Assembly: GCA_946221495.1 (NCBI GenBank)
Contig: CAMIFA010000057.1
Span: 1 to 26,892, forward strand
DNA: 26,892 nucleotides
From: an uncultured cyanobacterium
Lineage (GTDB): Bacteria; Cyanobacteriota; Cyanobacteriia; Cyanobacteriales; Chroococcidiopsidaceae
Direction of reading: 5' to 3'
Shown in pieces: positions 1 through 7,113 of this stretch. The position numbers and the translations under genes are program-made. The notes below the pieces were generated by a model. It made no database searches and was not told the origin of the DNA. It worked only from the letters and a program-made list of their open reading frames with translations. Each line of letters begins with the position of its first letter. Positions within the stretch are counted from its first letter, which is position 1.

Positions 1-42
1 AGTGATATATTCGTGCTGCCAAGAATTTTCTAATCCAGACAT
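1..42 (-). CDS. 5' end of a minus-strand gene, possibly an alpha/beta hydrolase (partial)
   Basis: An ATG at 42-40 read on the minus strand is preceded by AAGGAG at about 8 nt, a good ribosome binding site. The first 14 codons read MSGLENSWQHEYIT, open to the window edge. A Trp-Gln-His-x-Tyr-Ile start resembles the N-terminus of cyanobacterial alpha/beta-fold hydrolases, whose next residues are usually a TNG-x-x-LHYV stretch, but too little is visible to assign it. The start codon is well supported; the function is a guess. Confidence 0.5.
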   Translation of the reverse strand, partial: MSGLENSWQHEYIT

Positions 43-192
43 AATTAATACTCCTTAAAAGTAATATTAGGCGTAGCAGATGTTGTAAATATTTAACGCA
101 GAAACAACTATTAAACAAAGCACCGCTAGAGAGAGTTAGCTATGTACTTGAAATTAACAAATTAAAATTATTTACCTAGATAGATGATATAA

Positions 193-214
193 ACTAGTAA
201 ATAATGATACTAGT
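193..214. promoter_or_regulatory. 7-bp inverted repeat upstream of the DUF1206 gene
   Basis: ACTAGTA at 193-199 and TACTAGT at 208-214 are perfect reverse complements separated by 8 nt, in the AT-rich spacer between the divergent gene at 1-42 and the start codon at 240. It ends 25 nt before the ATG, so it could be an operator or a 5' UTR hairpin. The ATG at 240 has no obvious Shine-Dalgarno. Function is inferred from position only. Confidence 0.3.
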
Positions 215-239
215 ATTAATATAATTCCACTTAAGCACC

Positions 240-1055
240 ATGAAAAAACAAGCACTACAGCACCCTTCAGAATGGGTTGAACCACTGGCACGATTTGGCT
301 ATGCTGCAAAAGGAGTAGTTTACGGCATTGTCGGACTACTGGCAGCACAAGCGGCTGTAAGCGCGGGTGGTAGAACGACAGATACACAAGGCGCTCTGAG
401 GGCGATCGTCACGCAGCCATTTGGCAAAGTTTTATTAGGTATAGTCGCGATCGGCTTAATTGGATATGTGGTTTGGCGTTTTGTCCAAGCAATTAAAGAT
501 CCTGAAAATAAAGGTACTGATGCCAAAGGTTTAGCACAGCGTCTTGGCTATGCAGGTAATGGTTTAATTTACGCTGGTTTAGCTTTGAGTGCTGTTAAAC
601 TTGCCTTGGGAACAGGTAGCGGTGGTAATAGTAATTCAACCCAAGATGCAACAGCACAGTTACTTTCGCAACCCTTTGGTCAGTGGCTGGTAGGAACAGT
701 TGGAGCTTTTATAATTGGTTTAGGTTTCTATCAGTTTTATAAAGCTTTTACTGCTAAATTTCGCAAAGAAATGAATTTAAGTCAGCTAAGTGATACTGAG
801 AAAAAGTGGGTAACAGGCATCGGTAGATTTGGTTTAGCAGCAAGGGGTGTTGTATTCTGCGTTATCGGCTTTTTTCTAATTCAGGCTGCGCGTCAATCTA
901 ATGCTAGCGCTGCAAGAGGCTTGGGTGAGGCGTTAGAAGGACTAGAACAACAACCTTATGGCTCTTGGATTTTAGGTATTGTTGCAGTTGGTTTGGTTGC
1001 CTACGGCATTTATATGATAATTCAGGCTAGGTATCGTCATCTTGTTACCAATTGA
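240..1055 (+). CDS. DUF1206 family integral membrane protein
   Basis: The 271-residue protein holds three copies of the DUF1206 unit, each opening with an aromatic/Arg-Phe-Gly-Tyr-Ala-x-x-G pattern followed by two hydrophobic helices: about residues 13-90 (LARFGYAAKGVVYGIVG), 98-172 (AQRLGYAGNGLIYAG) and 192-266 (IGRFGLAARGVVFCVIG). Six transmembrane segments are therefore expected. The family is widespread in bacteria and its role is not established. The gene stands alone on the plus strand, divergent from the partial gene at 1-42 and convergent with the gene ending at 1086. The family call is firm; no function can be given. Confidence 0.9.
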   Translation: MKKQALQHPSEWVEPLARFGYAAKGVVYGIVGLLAAQAAVSAGGRTTDTQGALRAIVTQPFGKVLLGIVAIGLIGYVVWRFVQAIKDPENKGTDAKGLAQRLGYAGNGLIYAGLALSAVKLALGTGSGGNSNSTQDATAQLLSQPFGQWLVGTVGAFIIGLGFYQFYKAFTAKFRKEMNLSQLSDTEKKWVTGIGRFGLAARGVVFCVIGFFLIQAARQSNASAARGLGEALEGLEQQPYGSWILGIVAVGLVAYGIYMIIQARYRHLVTN

Positions 1056-1085
1056 ATTCAGGTTAACAAGAGCTATACATTAGAA

Positions 1086-1499
1086 CTATCGCCAATATGG
1101 ACGACCTTTCCAAAAAATACCAATAATAATACCTACTAATTGAAGTTGATCTAAACTAATTAAGATAGGCATTAAAGGTAACAGTGATTTTAAAAGCAAG
1201 AATACGGCTAGACACAGAACTAACCCCCATAAATTAGCAGTATTAATAATAACTTGTTGATAGAATCGTTCAAGTAAATAAACAGTTATTGCTCCTACAC
1301 CAATTGCTGTAACAAATGTCATTAATAAACCTAAAAAACCTGTATACAAAAAATCTAGCGTGCGATTAATTACAGCAGATTGTGTATATCCTAGTGTTAG
1401 TAGAAACTCTAGGACTATAAGAATAATCGTAGTTAGAGCAGAAACTTGAAGTAGCGATCGCCAAGGTAGAAACTTTAAACGACGCAGAGGATTTGCCAT
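1086..1499 (-). CDS. Small integral membrane protein of unknown function
   Basis: A 137-residue protein with a basic N-terminus (RRLKFLPWR) and about four hydrophobic segments near residues 17-37, 50-75, 88-108 and 112-130, ending in a basic-aromatic tail (KGRPYWR). No catalytic motif is visible and I do not recognise a named family; similar four-helix proteins are common as conserved hypotheticals in cyanobacteria. A GCGATCGC site lies inside the 5' part of the gene. Only a weak ribosome-binding sequence precedes the ATG at 1499. It converges on the DUF1206 gene with a 30-nt gap, and no clear terminator separates them. Confidence 0.7.
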   Translation of the reverse strand: MANPLRRLKFLPWRSLLQVSALTTIILIVLEFLLTLGYTQSAVINRTLDFLYTGFLGLLMTFVTAIGVGAITVYLLERFYQQVIINTANLWGLVLCLAVFLLLKSLLPLMPILISLDQLQLVGIIIGIFWKGRPYWR

Positions 1500-1695
1500 A
1501 TTTCACTTAGTTGATAGATTGCTTTAATTCTATGCTGATTTCTCATCCACCAAAATATTATTGGCATTGTTAAAAGTTAAGCTGACAATTGCATGATGCC
1601 AGTAAGCTAGGCGATCGCATTTGCGCTACCAGTAGATAGTGAGGATTTGAACCAATAACACTACAAAGGTACAAAGAGGCTAAATATCTATAAAA

Positions 1696-2112
1696 TCATG
1701 CAGGAGAAACCAATGTAAGAAAATCTGCTGCATTGATAATAGAAATGCCTTGATAACTTTCTAGAGGTAGCAAGTGACGTTTATCGCCTGTAACAATGTG
1801 AGTTGCACTACCAACAACTGCACACTCTAAAATCATATTATCGTCGGGGTCAGTGATGCCAGAATTAAGCGTATTTGTAATTGTCACTAGCTGTGAGTAG
1901 TTGAGTATCAAATCAGCAGCTGCCTGAGCATCTGGGAGTGAATATTTAAACTTATTTTGCAGTTTTTCTTGAAATTCAGCAATAATCTCTCGACAGGTTA
2001 CCGATTGCACTCTACCCTCCCTTGCAAGTTCTAGACAGCGAAAGGGTTTACCATTCGGAGAAAAAAGGGCAGATAGCAGGATATTAGTGTCGAAAACGAC
2101 TAGCGATCGCAT
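1696..2112 (-). CDS. PIN-domain toxin (COG1569-like), putative ribonuclease of a toxin-antitoxin pair
   Basis: The 138-residue protein begins VVFDTNILLSALFSPNG, with the first PIN-domain acidic residue (Asp8) in the FDTNIL motif. A central acidic residue lies in the CREIIAEFQEKL helix, and a DPDDNMILECAV segment with a following TGDKRHLL motif supplies the C-terminal acidic residues. This is the order of the COG1569 PIN toxins, which act as Mg-dependent RNases in type II modules. The start overlaps the stop of the upstream antitoxin-like gene by 13 bp, which implies translational coupling. The cleavage target is unknown. Confidence 0.85.
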   Translation of the reverse strand: MRSLVVFDTNILLSALFSPNGKPFRCLELAREGRVQSVTCREIIAEFQEKLQNKFKYSLPDAQAAADLILNYSQLVTITNTLNSGITDPDDNMILECAVVGSATHIVTGDKRHLLPLESYQGISIINAADFLTLVSPA

Positions 2113-2354
2113 TGTCTGTCTTCATGCACTATATCATCAATGAAGTCCTCGCGCTCCTCTTCAGTCATAGTGTCCCAATTTTTACCGCGCTGTAGAGCAG
2201 CCTTTCGCACCCCCTCTTGTCCAGCACGAGATAATTCCTCCCACTTTTCCTGCTGTTGTTGCTGTAAGAATTGAAATAGCTCTGCTTGCTTACTGGGCGT
2301 TAGTTGCTTGACTAATTCAATTATTTGGTCGTCGGTTAATATCAGTGTTGGCAT
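2100..2354 (-). CDS. Putative antitoxin partner of the PIN toxin
   Basis: An 84-residue hydrophilic protein starting MPTLILTDDQIIELVKQL. The reading frame is open upstream to about 2432, but the ATG at 2354 is preferred because GGAGGT lies 7 nt upstream and the longer N-terminus is basic, Pro-rich and includes a HIP1-type site. The body contains an LTPSKQAELFQFLQ helix, a Gln run and a C-terminal acidic segment (TEEEREDFIDDIVHED). Small proteins of this kind commonly sit directly upstream of COG1569 PIN toxins. No DNA-binding fold is obvious, so the antitoxin role rests on size, position and the 13-bp overlap with the toxin gene. Confidence 0.7.
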   Translation of the reverse strand: MPTLILTDDQIIELVKQLTPSKQAELFQFLQQQQQEKWEELSRAGQEGVRKAALQRGKNWDTMTEEEREDFIDDIVHEDRQCDR

Positions 2355-2361
2355 AGTTCTT

Positions 2362-2367
2362 ACCTCC
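2362..2367 (-). promoter_or_regulatory. Shine-Dalgarno that sets the antitoxin start
   Basis: GGAGGT on the minus strand lies 7 nt before the ATG at 2354. This favours the 84-residue product over the 110-residue reading that begins at 2432. Confidence 0.7.
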
Positions 2368-2693
2368 ACCTCTATTGTGAATGGATTGGGGCGCGATGCC
2401 TGTGGCAAGCTTCGCGATCGCACTTCTGGCAATAAAACTTAGGATTACAATTAGTAGTTTAGGGTTAAGCAGAAAGTTGATTTATGGAGTTGTTTTGCAA
2501 TAACTTAAATTTGCTCCTATAGCTAAAAATTTTGCTAATCTTCAATATTATTACTGCTCTGAAGGCGATACTAAGTCCTTATTTTTAAATTTATCTTCTT
2601 CCTCTAGATTACTTTTATCTTGCTCTGGCTTTGTCTTTTTAGAACTACGAATTAATTTTATTAGCTTTATACAGGACAAATTTATAAAATTAA

Positions 2694-3764
2694 TTATTGC
2701 GTAGATAGAAATTGCTCTACTACACACTGTATTGCATCAACTTTATCTATAAATTCGATTTCAGATGCAATTTCAGGTAAAAGAGACTGAAGTTGCTCCA
2801 TTGAGTGCCGCATTTTATCAAAAGTATCAAGCTTACTACGATTGAGGTCAGCTAAAGTCTGTAGTATATCATCAGGTATAATAATTTGATGAGCTATATC
2901 CTGAATTCTAATTTCTCTTGCTTCTTCAATAGCTTCTTGCTGATCTGTTAACTTAAGAAAGCTCTCAGCATAGTTCATAAATCTATCAGTTGAATACATA
3001 TAGAATTGAACATCAGCCTCGAATGACATTTCTTGTATCAACTCTGGTCTTGGACTAATAATTTTGCCTTCATGCTCTAACCACTAATCTTCCTTCATAT
3101 CATCTGTTATAAAGATTAGAGGTTTTTTCTCAGATTTTGCATAGTCAATCAACTGAAACCAAAGCACGACATCCCCGTACTTATCCGGTTCTGGTTTCTT
3201 ATTATCTTTATACCCTGGAGGTATTGACTCTTTGAACCTTTGTTCAGCTTCTTTGTAGATTGCTTTTAACTTATCCTTGGAGTACGGTTCTCCAACTTTA
3301 CCCTTTAGTATTTCAGTAATTTTGTCTCGAAGCTCATCAGAGATTATAAAATCAGGATATTCTTGCTTTGCCTTGCTTAGATTTCTTTTAACTTTTCTAA
3401 TTGCTCTTCCATAAATTTCTATTATCTGATTAGTGTCAATTAGGGAGTGTCTCTTGTATGCTCCTAGTTCAATTTTCAAATTTTGTAAGCTTTTATCTAA
3501 TGTTTTCTGAATTTCGTCGTAGGCTCTTAACTGATGAGATATTACACTAAAACGTTCTTTTTGATACTCAAACGCAACATGATGAGGAATCCAAATTCGT
3601 TCCTTAAGCTGATCGAGAATATCAAAAAATATGTTCCTAGTTTTAGGAATATAGCGATAGATATGCAGTAAAACGTTTGTGTCAAACGAGAAAATACATT
3701 TTTCCCATAGAGTAGTAAACTCTTGTTCTGTAGGCTGGTAATAGCCAGGAAATAAATTACGCAT
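2694..3764 (-). pseudogene. PIN_8 (DUF4935-type) nuclease gene interrupted by one in-frame TAG
   Basis: Two consecutive open segments (3764-3084 and 3083-2694) lie in the same frame and are separated only by TAG at 3086-3084. The first 226 residues hold the PIN start (SFDTNVLLHIYRY, Asp28), a long charged helical middle, and the distal acidic motifs GDVVLWFQLIDYA and LIFITDDMKED. Reading through the stop continues with WLEHEGKIISPRPELI and then FYMYSTDRFMNYAESF, exactly the continuation expected in PIN_8 proteins, giving about 356 residues. The codon after TAG is TGG, and the family normally has two Trp here, so one G-to-A change in a TGG explains the stop. The catalytic core survives in the first segment. 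It lies 41 nt downstream of uvrA, with no good ribosome binding site. Alternatives are a sequencing error, stop-codon readthrough or two expressed halves. Confidence 0.8.
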
Positions 3765-3805
3765 ATTTAATTATTTCAGCACCTATAGACTTAAATCTTA
3801 ACAAA

Positions 3806-6800
3806 TTATAGAGTAGTAGCAGTTTTTTCTGGTGGATGCACTTGTAATATCTGCTTCACATATTGTCCTGTGAAAGAAAGCTGATTTTTGGCAATTTCTT
3901 CTGGTGTTCCTCTAGCAACTAATTCTCCGCCTTTATCGCCACCTTCAGGACCTAAATCTATTACCCAATCAGAGCAACGAATCACGTCTAAATTGTGTTC
4001 AATTACTAAGATTGAATTACCTTTATCTACTAAACGTTGCAACACATCTAGTAATTTGTGAACATCGTAAAAAGACAATCCAGTAGTAGGTTCATCGATT
4101 AAATATAGCGTTTTTCCTGTAGCGCGGCGAGATAATTCAGACGCAAGTTTTACTCGTTGTGCTTCACCGCCAGATAATGTTGGTGCAGTTTGTCCTAAAC
4201 GCACATAGCCAAGTCCAACATCAACTAAAGTTTGCAATTTTGTTGCAGCTTTGGGAATATTTATGAAGAATTCTAGGGCTTCTTCCACTGTCATGTTCAG
4301 AACATCGGCAATGGATTTGTTCTTGTACTTCACTTGCAGAGTTTCTCGATTGTAGCGATCGCCTTTACACACCTCACACTGCACATAAACATCCGGTAGG
4401 AAGTTCATCTCAATTACATTTACACCTTGTCCCCCACAAGCTTCGCAACGTCCACCTTTGACGTTAAAAGAAAACTGCCCTGGCTTGTAACCTCTGGCTT
4501 TGGCTTCAATTGTTTCTGTAAATACATCCCGAATTGCATCGAATACACCAGTATACGTCGCTGGATTTGAGCGCGGAGTGCGTCCAATTGGAGATTGATC
4601 AATGACGATCGCTTTATCAACACATTTAAGTCCTTTAATCGCTTCTAGATCAGCTGGGAAAGGAACTTTGTGAGTAAAGTGGTGTTGCAATGCGGGGTAA
4701 AGTAACTCATTAACTAAAGTAGATTTACCAGAACCAGAAACACCAGTAACGCAGACAAGCTTACCTAGCGGGATTTCAACATCAATGTGTTTTAAGTTAT
4801 TGCGGTGAGCATTTTTGATAAACAGCGATCGCCCATTACCTTCCCGTCTCTGCGTTGGAGTGGCGATCGCCCGTCGCCCTGATAAATAAGCCCCCGTGAG
4901 AGAATCAGTAGCTTCTAGCAACGCTTGCAAGTCACCTTGAGCAATAATATGTCCGCCATGTATGCCAGCACCAGGACCAATATCAACAATGTGATCGGCT
5001 GCTGTGATTGTTTCTTCATCATGCTCTACGACAATCAACGTATTACCCAAATCCCGTAATTTAGTTAAAGTTTGCAGCAAGCGCCCGTTATCGCGTTGAT
5101 GTAGCCCAATACTTGGTTCATCCAGCACGTACAGTACACCAGTTAAACCAGAGCCAATTTGGGTTGCTAATCGAATTCGCTGTGCTTCTCCCCCAGAAAG
5201 CGTCATTGCGGCGCGATCAAGAGAAAGGTAATCTAAACCAACATCAAGCAAAAATTGCAGTCTCGCTTTGATTTCTCGCAGTACCAAATCACCAATTTGA
5301 AAAGCGCGATCGCTTAGTTGCATGATATTGAGTCGCTGCTGACACTCGCGAATAGATACACCAGTCAAATCATTAACCCGATATTGTCCTAGCCGCACTG
5401 AAAGGGCTTCTGGCTTCAGGCGCTTTCCTTGACAAACTTCGCAAGGTTGCTCGATGAGATACTGTTCTAGCTTTTGTTTAAGCAGTTCTGACGCTTCGTT
5501 GTACTGCCGTTGGAGTAAAGGAATAACCCCAGCGTGCCGTCTATAATCGTTGCGCTCCTCAATCCACAACGGTTTATCAGTACCGTATAAAATAATATTT
5601 TGCTGTTCTGATGTCAGGTTGTTCCATAACGTTTGAATTTCAAAGTTGTAAGCTTGCCCTAAGCTATAAAGCAAAGTGAGGTAATAGGAATTGTCTTTTT
5701 CTGACCAAGGTGCGATCGCTGCATACACTGGTGCTTCTGGGTTAGGCACTATTAAGTCTGGCGAAAACTTCTGCAAGTTACCCAATCCGTGACACTGAGG
5801 ACAAGCACCATAAGGCGAGTTGAAAGAAAACAAACGCGGCGATAATTCCTCCATCACTGCGCCATGCTGTGGACAAGCAAAGTTTTCCGAAAATACTAGT
5901 TCGTGAGAATTACTAGCGCTACCCTCTTGAAACTCTCCTTCTTTCACTTGATAAGGTGTTGCACCCTCAGCTGCTATAGATTGACTAGTTGGATGCATCA
6001 AAATAGCACCTCGTGACTTCTCAACAGTTGCATCTATGAGGTCGATAATTGCAATTCCCCCAGATTGCCTTAGACAAGTTGCGAGTGAGTCAGTTAAACG
6101 TTCTTCTAATCCTGGCTTTTTAACTAGTCGGTCAACGACAACTTCAATATTATGGATATAATTCTTATCCAGTTCAATCGAGTCGCTTAGTTCTCGTACT
6201 TCCCCATTAATGCGAACACGCACAAATCCTTCCGAAGCAAGACTTGATAATAGTTTGCGATGAGTACCTTTTTTACCGCGTACAACAGGAGCAAGGATTT
6301 GAAATTTAGTCCGATCCGGTAGTTCCATAACCCGATCGCACATCTGATCAATTGTCTGCGGCGCAATCGAGCGATCGCATATTGGACAATGTGGCTCACC
6401 AGCTCTACCAAATAATAAACGTAAATAATCGTAAATTTCTGTTACTGTCCCCACAGTCGAGCGCGGATTATGGGAAGTTGATTTTTGATCGATGGAAATT
6501 GCCGGACTTAAACCCTCTATTGCCTCAACATCCGGTTTATCTACTTGCCCTAAAAATTGCCGCGCGTAGGCACTTAGAGATTCAACATAGCGGCGCTGTC
6601 CTTCCGCAAAGATCGTATCAAAAGCAAGGGAAGATTTACCAGAACCAGACACACCTGTAAATACAATCAAGCGATCGCGTGGCAGTTCTAAGTCGATATT
6701 CTTTAAATTGTGCTGCCTCGCTCCCCGAATCCGAATTGTATTTTGGTTAGCGCTAGATAAGTGATTACTAGTTGCATCAGCCTGTGATTGAGAATCTGAA

Positions 6801-6820
6801 TGAGTGGCAGAGTGAGACAT
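3806..6820 (-). CDS. uvrA: UvrA, excinuclease ABC subunit A
   Basis: This ATPase scans DNA for bulky lesions with UvrB in nucleotide excision repair. The 1004-residue protein has two ABC ATPase halves. Walker A motifs are GVSGSGKSS (residues 56-64) and a second GVSGSGKST near 690. ABC signatures LSGGEAQRIRLA and LSGGEAQRVKLA, and Walker B segments YVLDEPSIGL and YLIDEPTTGL, follow. Zinc-binding cysteines appear in HCPICD, CPQCHGLG, CEVCQGKR and CEACGGQG. It is slightly longer than the E. coli protein (about 940 residues), mainly through a Ser/Gln/His-rich N-terminal stretch of about 28 residues and an insert near residues 270-300. No Shine-Dalgarno is seen before the ATG at 6820. It is transcribed alone or with the downstream PIN_8 gene; I saw no LexA-type site. 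Confidence 0.98.
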   Translation of the reverse strand: MSHSATHSDSQSQADATSNHLSSANQNTIRIRGARQHNLKNIDLELPRDRLIVFTGVSGSGKSSLAFDTIFAEGQRRYVESLSAYARQFLGQVDKPDVEAIEGLSPAISIDQKSTSHNPRSTVGTVTEIYDYLRLLFGRAGEPHCPICDRSIAPQTIDQMCDRVMELPDRTKFQILAPVVRGKKGTHRKLLSSLASEGFVRVRINGEVRELSDSIELDKNYIHNIEVVVDRLVKKPGLEERLTDSLATCLRQSGGIAIIDLIDATVEKSRGAILMHPTSQSIAAEGATPYQVKEGEFQEGSASNSHELVFSENFACPQHGAVMEELSPRLFSFNSPYGACPQCHGLGNLQKFSPDLIVPNPEAPVYAAIAPWSEKDNSYYLTLLYSLGQAYNFEIQTLWNNLTSEQQNIILYGTDKPLWIEERNDYRRHAGVIPLLQRQYNEASELLKQKLEQYLIEQPCEVCQGKRLKPEALSVRLGQYRVNDLTGVSIRECQQRLNIMQLSDRAFQIGDLVLREIKARLQFLLDVGLDYLSLDRAAMTLSGGEAQRIRLATQIGSGLTGVLYVLDEPSIGLHQRDNGRLLQTLTKLRDLGNTLIVVEHDEETITAADHIVDIGPGAGIHGGHIIAQGDLQALLEATDSLTGAYLSGRRAIATPTQRREGNGRSLFIKNAHRNNLKHIDVEIPLGKLVCVTGVSGSGKSTLVNELLYPALQHHFTHKVPFPADLEAIKGLKCVDKAIVIDQSPIGRTPRSNPATYTGVFDAIRDVFTETIEAKARGYKPGQFSFNVKGGRCEACGGQGVNVIEMNFLPDVYVQCEVCKGDRYNRETLQVKYKNKSIADVLNMTVEEALEFFINIPKAATKLQTLVDVGLGYVRLGQTAPTLSGGEAQRVKLASELSRRATGKTLYLIDEPTTGLSFYDVHKLLDVLQRLVDKGNSILVIEHNLDVIRCSDWVIDLGPEGGDKGGELVARGTPEEIAKNQLSFTGQYVKQILQVHPPEKTATTL

Positions 6821-6916
6821 GAGGGCAGCACTAAATAGTCCTTAACGATCATAGCGTTGCCCTCTGGATAAGCAATTGTGAATTTGGCACTGTCAGCACA
6901 TCATACAAGCACTCCT

Positions 6917-7015
6917 TCCTAGCGAATTGAATTCGCGGCTGTACAGAGTCTGCCTACCCTAAGCCTACGGCAAAGCTAAAGTAAACAGGAACTTTGCCCT
7001 AGTCGAACGCAGGCT
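6917..7015. repeat. Dispersed-repeat-like sequence with inverted repeats
   Basis: GCGAATT/AATTCGC at 6922-6936 is a near-perfect palindrome, and GGCAAAG at 6969-6975 pairs with CTTTGCC at 6992-6998. The stretch 'gaattcgcggctgtacagag' followed by 'tctgcctacc' matches what I recall of multicopy intergenic repeats in cyanobacteria. Copy number cannot be tested within this window. Confidence 0.4.
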
Positions 7016-7038
7016 AATGGAAAATTAGGAGTTGTTAT

Positions 7039-7084
7039 AACCCGCGCCGGCGGGTTTCGCTTGTTTAGCTGCGGTTTCAACCGC
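7039..7084 (-). terminator. Two hairpins downstream of the sensor-kinase operon
   Basis: GCGGTT-TC-AACCGC at 7071-7084 and AACCCGC-GCCG-GCGGGTT at 7039-7056 are two perfect stems 30-75 nt beyond the stop of the kinase gene ending at 7114. Neither is followed by a strong T tract, so they may be 3'-end hairpins or another dispersed repeat rather than a classical terminator. The rest of 6821-7113 shows no coding sequence. Confidence 0.4.
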
Positions 7085-7113
7085 TAGGCGCTTATTTAAA
7101 ATGAGAATCGCAT

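Noticed and set aside
2355..2432. N-terminal extension of the antitoxin frame
   Set aside because: No ribosome binding site for the upstream start, basic repeat-like composition, and a strong GGAGGT before the ATG at 2354.
4420..6660. Open frames overlapping uvrA on both strands
   Set aside because: They lie within the strongly conserved uvrA coding sequence and encode nothing recognisable.
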